The position numbers and the translations under genes are program-made. From Streptomyces albus subsp. chlorinus (GTDB taxonomy: Bacteria > Actinomycetota > Actinomycetes > Streptomycetales > Streptomycetaceae), in NCBI RefSeq assembly GCF_013302895.1, contig NZ_VJOK01000001.1:1206296-1240750 (forward strand): DNA of 34,455 nt, written 5' to 3'. The notes beneath the pieces are model-generated. The model saw only the letters and a list, made by a program, of their open reading frames with translations, was not told where the DNA came from and did no database searches. This document shows, in pieces, positions 33,233-34,455 of this stretch (the stretch's first letter is position 1; the number at the start of each line of letters is the position of its first letter).

Positions 33233-33244
33233 TACTGATCAGTA
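33233..33244. promoter_or_regulatory. 12-bp operator-like palindrome in a divergent promoter region
   Basis: TACTGATCAGTA is a perfect 12-bp palindrome between the divergent oxidoreductase (start 33218) and aldo-keto reductase (start 33297). The motif looks like operators of TetR-family repressors in actinobacteria. No regulator gene is adjacent inside the window. Confidence 0.6.
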
Positions 33245-33296
33245 ATGTCCCTGACCCCCCGGACTCTAGCGCCCGCCACAACTACGCTCAACGGCC

Positions 33297-34346
33297 ATGG
33301 AGCTAAGGCACCTCGGCCGCACTGGCCTGCGCGTATCCCGGATCGGACTGGGCACCCTCAGCTGGGCCCGGGGCGGCGGCGAGCCCGCACCGGGCGGCCC
33401 GGGGACGTACAGCGGCCTCCAGGAGCCCTACGAGCGGCACGAGCAGAACGCCATCGACCAGCTCAAAACCTTCTGGGAGGCCGGCGGCACACTCGTGGAC
33501 ACGGCCGACGTGTACGGCGACGGGGAGGCCGAGTACCTGCTCGGCCGGATGGTCGGCAGCCTGGTGCCGCGCCGCGAGCTGGTGATCGCCACCAAGGCGG
33601 GCAGCGTCCCCGACCCCGACCGCCGCGCCGACTGCTCCCGCGGCCACCTCCTCGCCGCACTGGACGCCTCCCTGGAACGGCTGGGCACCGACTACGTCGA
33701 CCTGTGGCAGGTGCACGCCTGGGACCCGTACACGCCGCTGGAGGAGACGCTCCAGGCACTCGATACGGCCGTCAGCAGCGGGCGCGCCCGCTACGCCGGG
33801 GTGTCGGGCTTCTCCGGCTGGCAGCTCGCCAAGGCGGGCACCTGGCAGCTGGCCGCGCCGGGCGTACGGCACCCGCTGGCCAGCACCCAGATGGAGTACT
33901 CGCTGCTCCAGCGCGGCGTCGAGCGGGAGGTGCTGCCCGCGGCACGCGACCTGGGCATCGGACTGCTGCCGTCCTCACCGCTGGGCCGGGGCGTGCTCAC
34001 CGGCAAGTACCGGCAGCCGGGACCGCCGCCCGCCGGCTCACGCGGCGCCTCCGAGCGGCTGGCGCCGTTCGTCGAGCCGTACCTGGACGAGACGGCGGGC
34101 AGGATCGTGGACGCGGTCGCCATAGCGGCGGACGGACTCGCGCTGCCGCCCCTCCAGGTCGCGCTGGCCTGGGTCCGCGACCGGCCCGGGGTGGTCGCGC
34201 CGATCGTCGGCGCCCGCACGGCGGAGCAACTGGCGGAGGCGCTGTCAGTGGAGGGTCTTAGTCTTCCTGGGGAAATCCGCGCGGCGCTGGACGACGTCTC
34301 GGCCCCCGTGCACCGCTACCCCGACCAGGACTGGAGCGAGCTGTGA
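33297..34346 (+). CDS. Aldo-keto reductase
   Basis: NADPH-dependent reductase of the AKR TIM-barrel superfamily, 349 residues. The start is ATG 33297 (MELRHLGRTGLRVSRIGLGT). No ribosome site is visible, and the start may be leaderless. The catalytic tetrad is complete: Asp68 and Tyr73 (LVDTADVYGDGEAE), Lys100 (VIATKAGS), and His140 (VDLWQVHAWDP). Cofactor-binding blocks are LLPSSPLGRGVLTGKYR and the late VVAPIVGARTAEQLAEAL. It is close to the YajO/voltage-channel-beta-like branch. The codons around 34256-34272 are unusually A/T-rich for the region. It overlaps the next gene by 4 bp (GTGA) and is divergent from the F420-type enzyme. Confidence 0.93.
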   Translation: MELRHLGRTGLRVSRIGLGTLSWARGGGEPAPGGPGTYSGLQEPYERHEQNAIDQLKTFWEAGGTLVDTADVYGDGEAEYLLGRMVGSLVPRRELVIATKAGSVPDPDRRADCSRGHLLAALDASLERLGTDYVDLWQVHAWDPYTPLEETLQALDTAVSSGRARYAGVSGFSGWQLAKAGTWQLAAPGVRHPLASTQMEYSLLQRGVEREVLPAARDLGIGLLPSSPLGRGVLTGKYRQPGPPPAGSRGASERLAPFVEPYLDETAGRIVDAVAIAADGLALPPLQVALAWVRDRPGVVAPIVGARTAEQLAEALSVEGLSLPGEIRAALDDVSAPVHRYPDQDWSEL

Positions 34347-34455
34347 GCAACGAGAAGGCAGCCGAACTCCTCGCGGCCGTCCGCGCGGTGGAGAGCGGCG
34401 AACGCTCCGCCGACTCCTTCTTCACCGAGCCCAGGAAGCCCGCCGCACCCGCCCG
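34343..34455 (+). CDS. 5' end of a protein starting MSNEKAAELLAAVRAVESG (cut by window edge)
   Basis: GTG at 34343 overlaps the aldo-keto reductase stop (GTGA); GGAG is 6 nt upstream, so translation is probably coupled. Only 37 codons are visible: an Ala/Glu helix, then GERSADSFFTEPRKP and a Pro/Ala linker. From memory this start resembles the large helix-hairpin-helix (RecD2-like N-terminal) proteins that lie after this reductase in Streptomyces. Too little is present to be sure. Confidence 0.6.
   Translation, partial: MSNEKAAELLAAVRAVESGERSADSFFTEPRKPAAPA

Noticed and set aside
1..34455. tRNA, rRNA, insertion sequences or prophage genes
   Set aside because: No cloverleaf-like sequence, transposase or integrase motif, or terminal repeats were recognised by eye. 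A tRNAscan or ISfinder run would be decisive.

Overview
The window is high-GC actinobacterial chromosome, almost certainly from a Streptomyces species. The evidence is the extreme G+C, frequent GTG starts, strong AGGAGG-type ribosome sites, and the mycothiol, F420 and Pup-proteasome genes. From memory, the gene order matches the core Streptomyces region around the S. coelicolor SCO164x-SCO167x loci; no database was searched. It is a conserved housekeeping region with local decay and small accessory changes. No tRNA, rRNA, insertion sequence, CRISPR array or biosynthetic cluster was recognised.

Layout. (1) 1-6130: the 3' end of a LacI regulator, then the Pup-proteasome locus on the minus strand: arc/mpa ATPase, dop depupylase, pup, prcB and prcA. 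A decayed endonuclease-VII-like gene lies between pup and prcB. (2) 6632-10895: a frame-broken secreted protein, tRNA m1A58 methyltransferase, an M50 site-2 protease with CBS region, and a divergent RecB/Cas4-like exonuclease. (3) 10939-14305: an orphan NarL-type response regulator, an orphan family 5 solute-binding lipoprotein and a HAD phosphatase. (4) 14428-17949: cobalamin-dependent methionine synthase. (5) 18195-23211: the glycerol regulon gylR-glpF-glpK-glpD. (6) 23412-24719: a broken glycoside-hydrolase-like remnant and a FadR-type GntR regulator. (7) 25065-30029: the PAC2/ParJ gene, convergent to an operon for a histidine phosphatase, a DUF3090 protein, a PI3/4-kinase-like protein and MshC. 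(8) 30106 to the end: CorA, a ferritin-like protein, an F420-type oxidoreductase, an aldo-keto reductase and the start of a further gene.

How they work together. ARC, Dop, Pup and PrcAB form the bacterial proteasome pathway; the Pup ligase PafA is not in the window. GlpF, GlpK and GlpD import, phosphorylate and oxidise glycerol. A near-identical palindrome before both gylR and glpF is the likely GylR operator. The recB-like gene has a promoter resembling the LexA-independent (PafBC/RecA-NDp) DNA-damage class, and pup has a one-mismatch version of it.

The least explained structure is the parJ-mshC intergenic region (26041-26360). It holds five 22-nt tandem units, a perfect 22-bp hairpin, then six units of 22-24 nt in inverted orientation. 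Three other genes (a secreted protein, a GH-like remnant and a ferritin-like protein) have apparent single-base frame breaks at G/C runs. These are either real decay or assembly errors.
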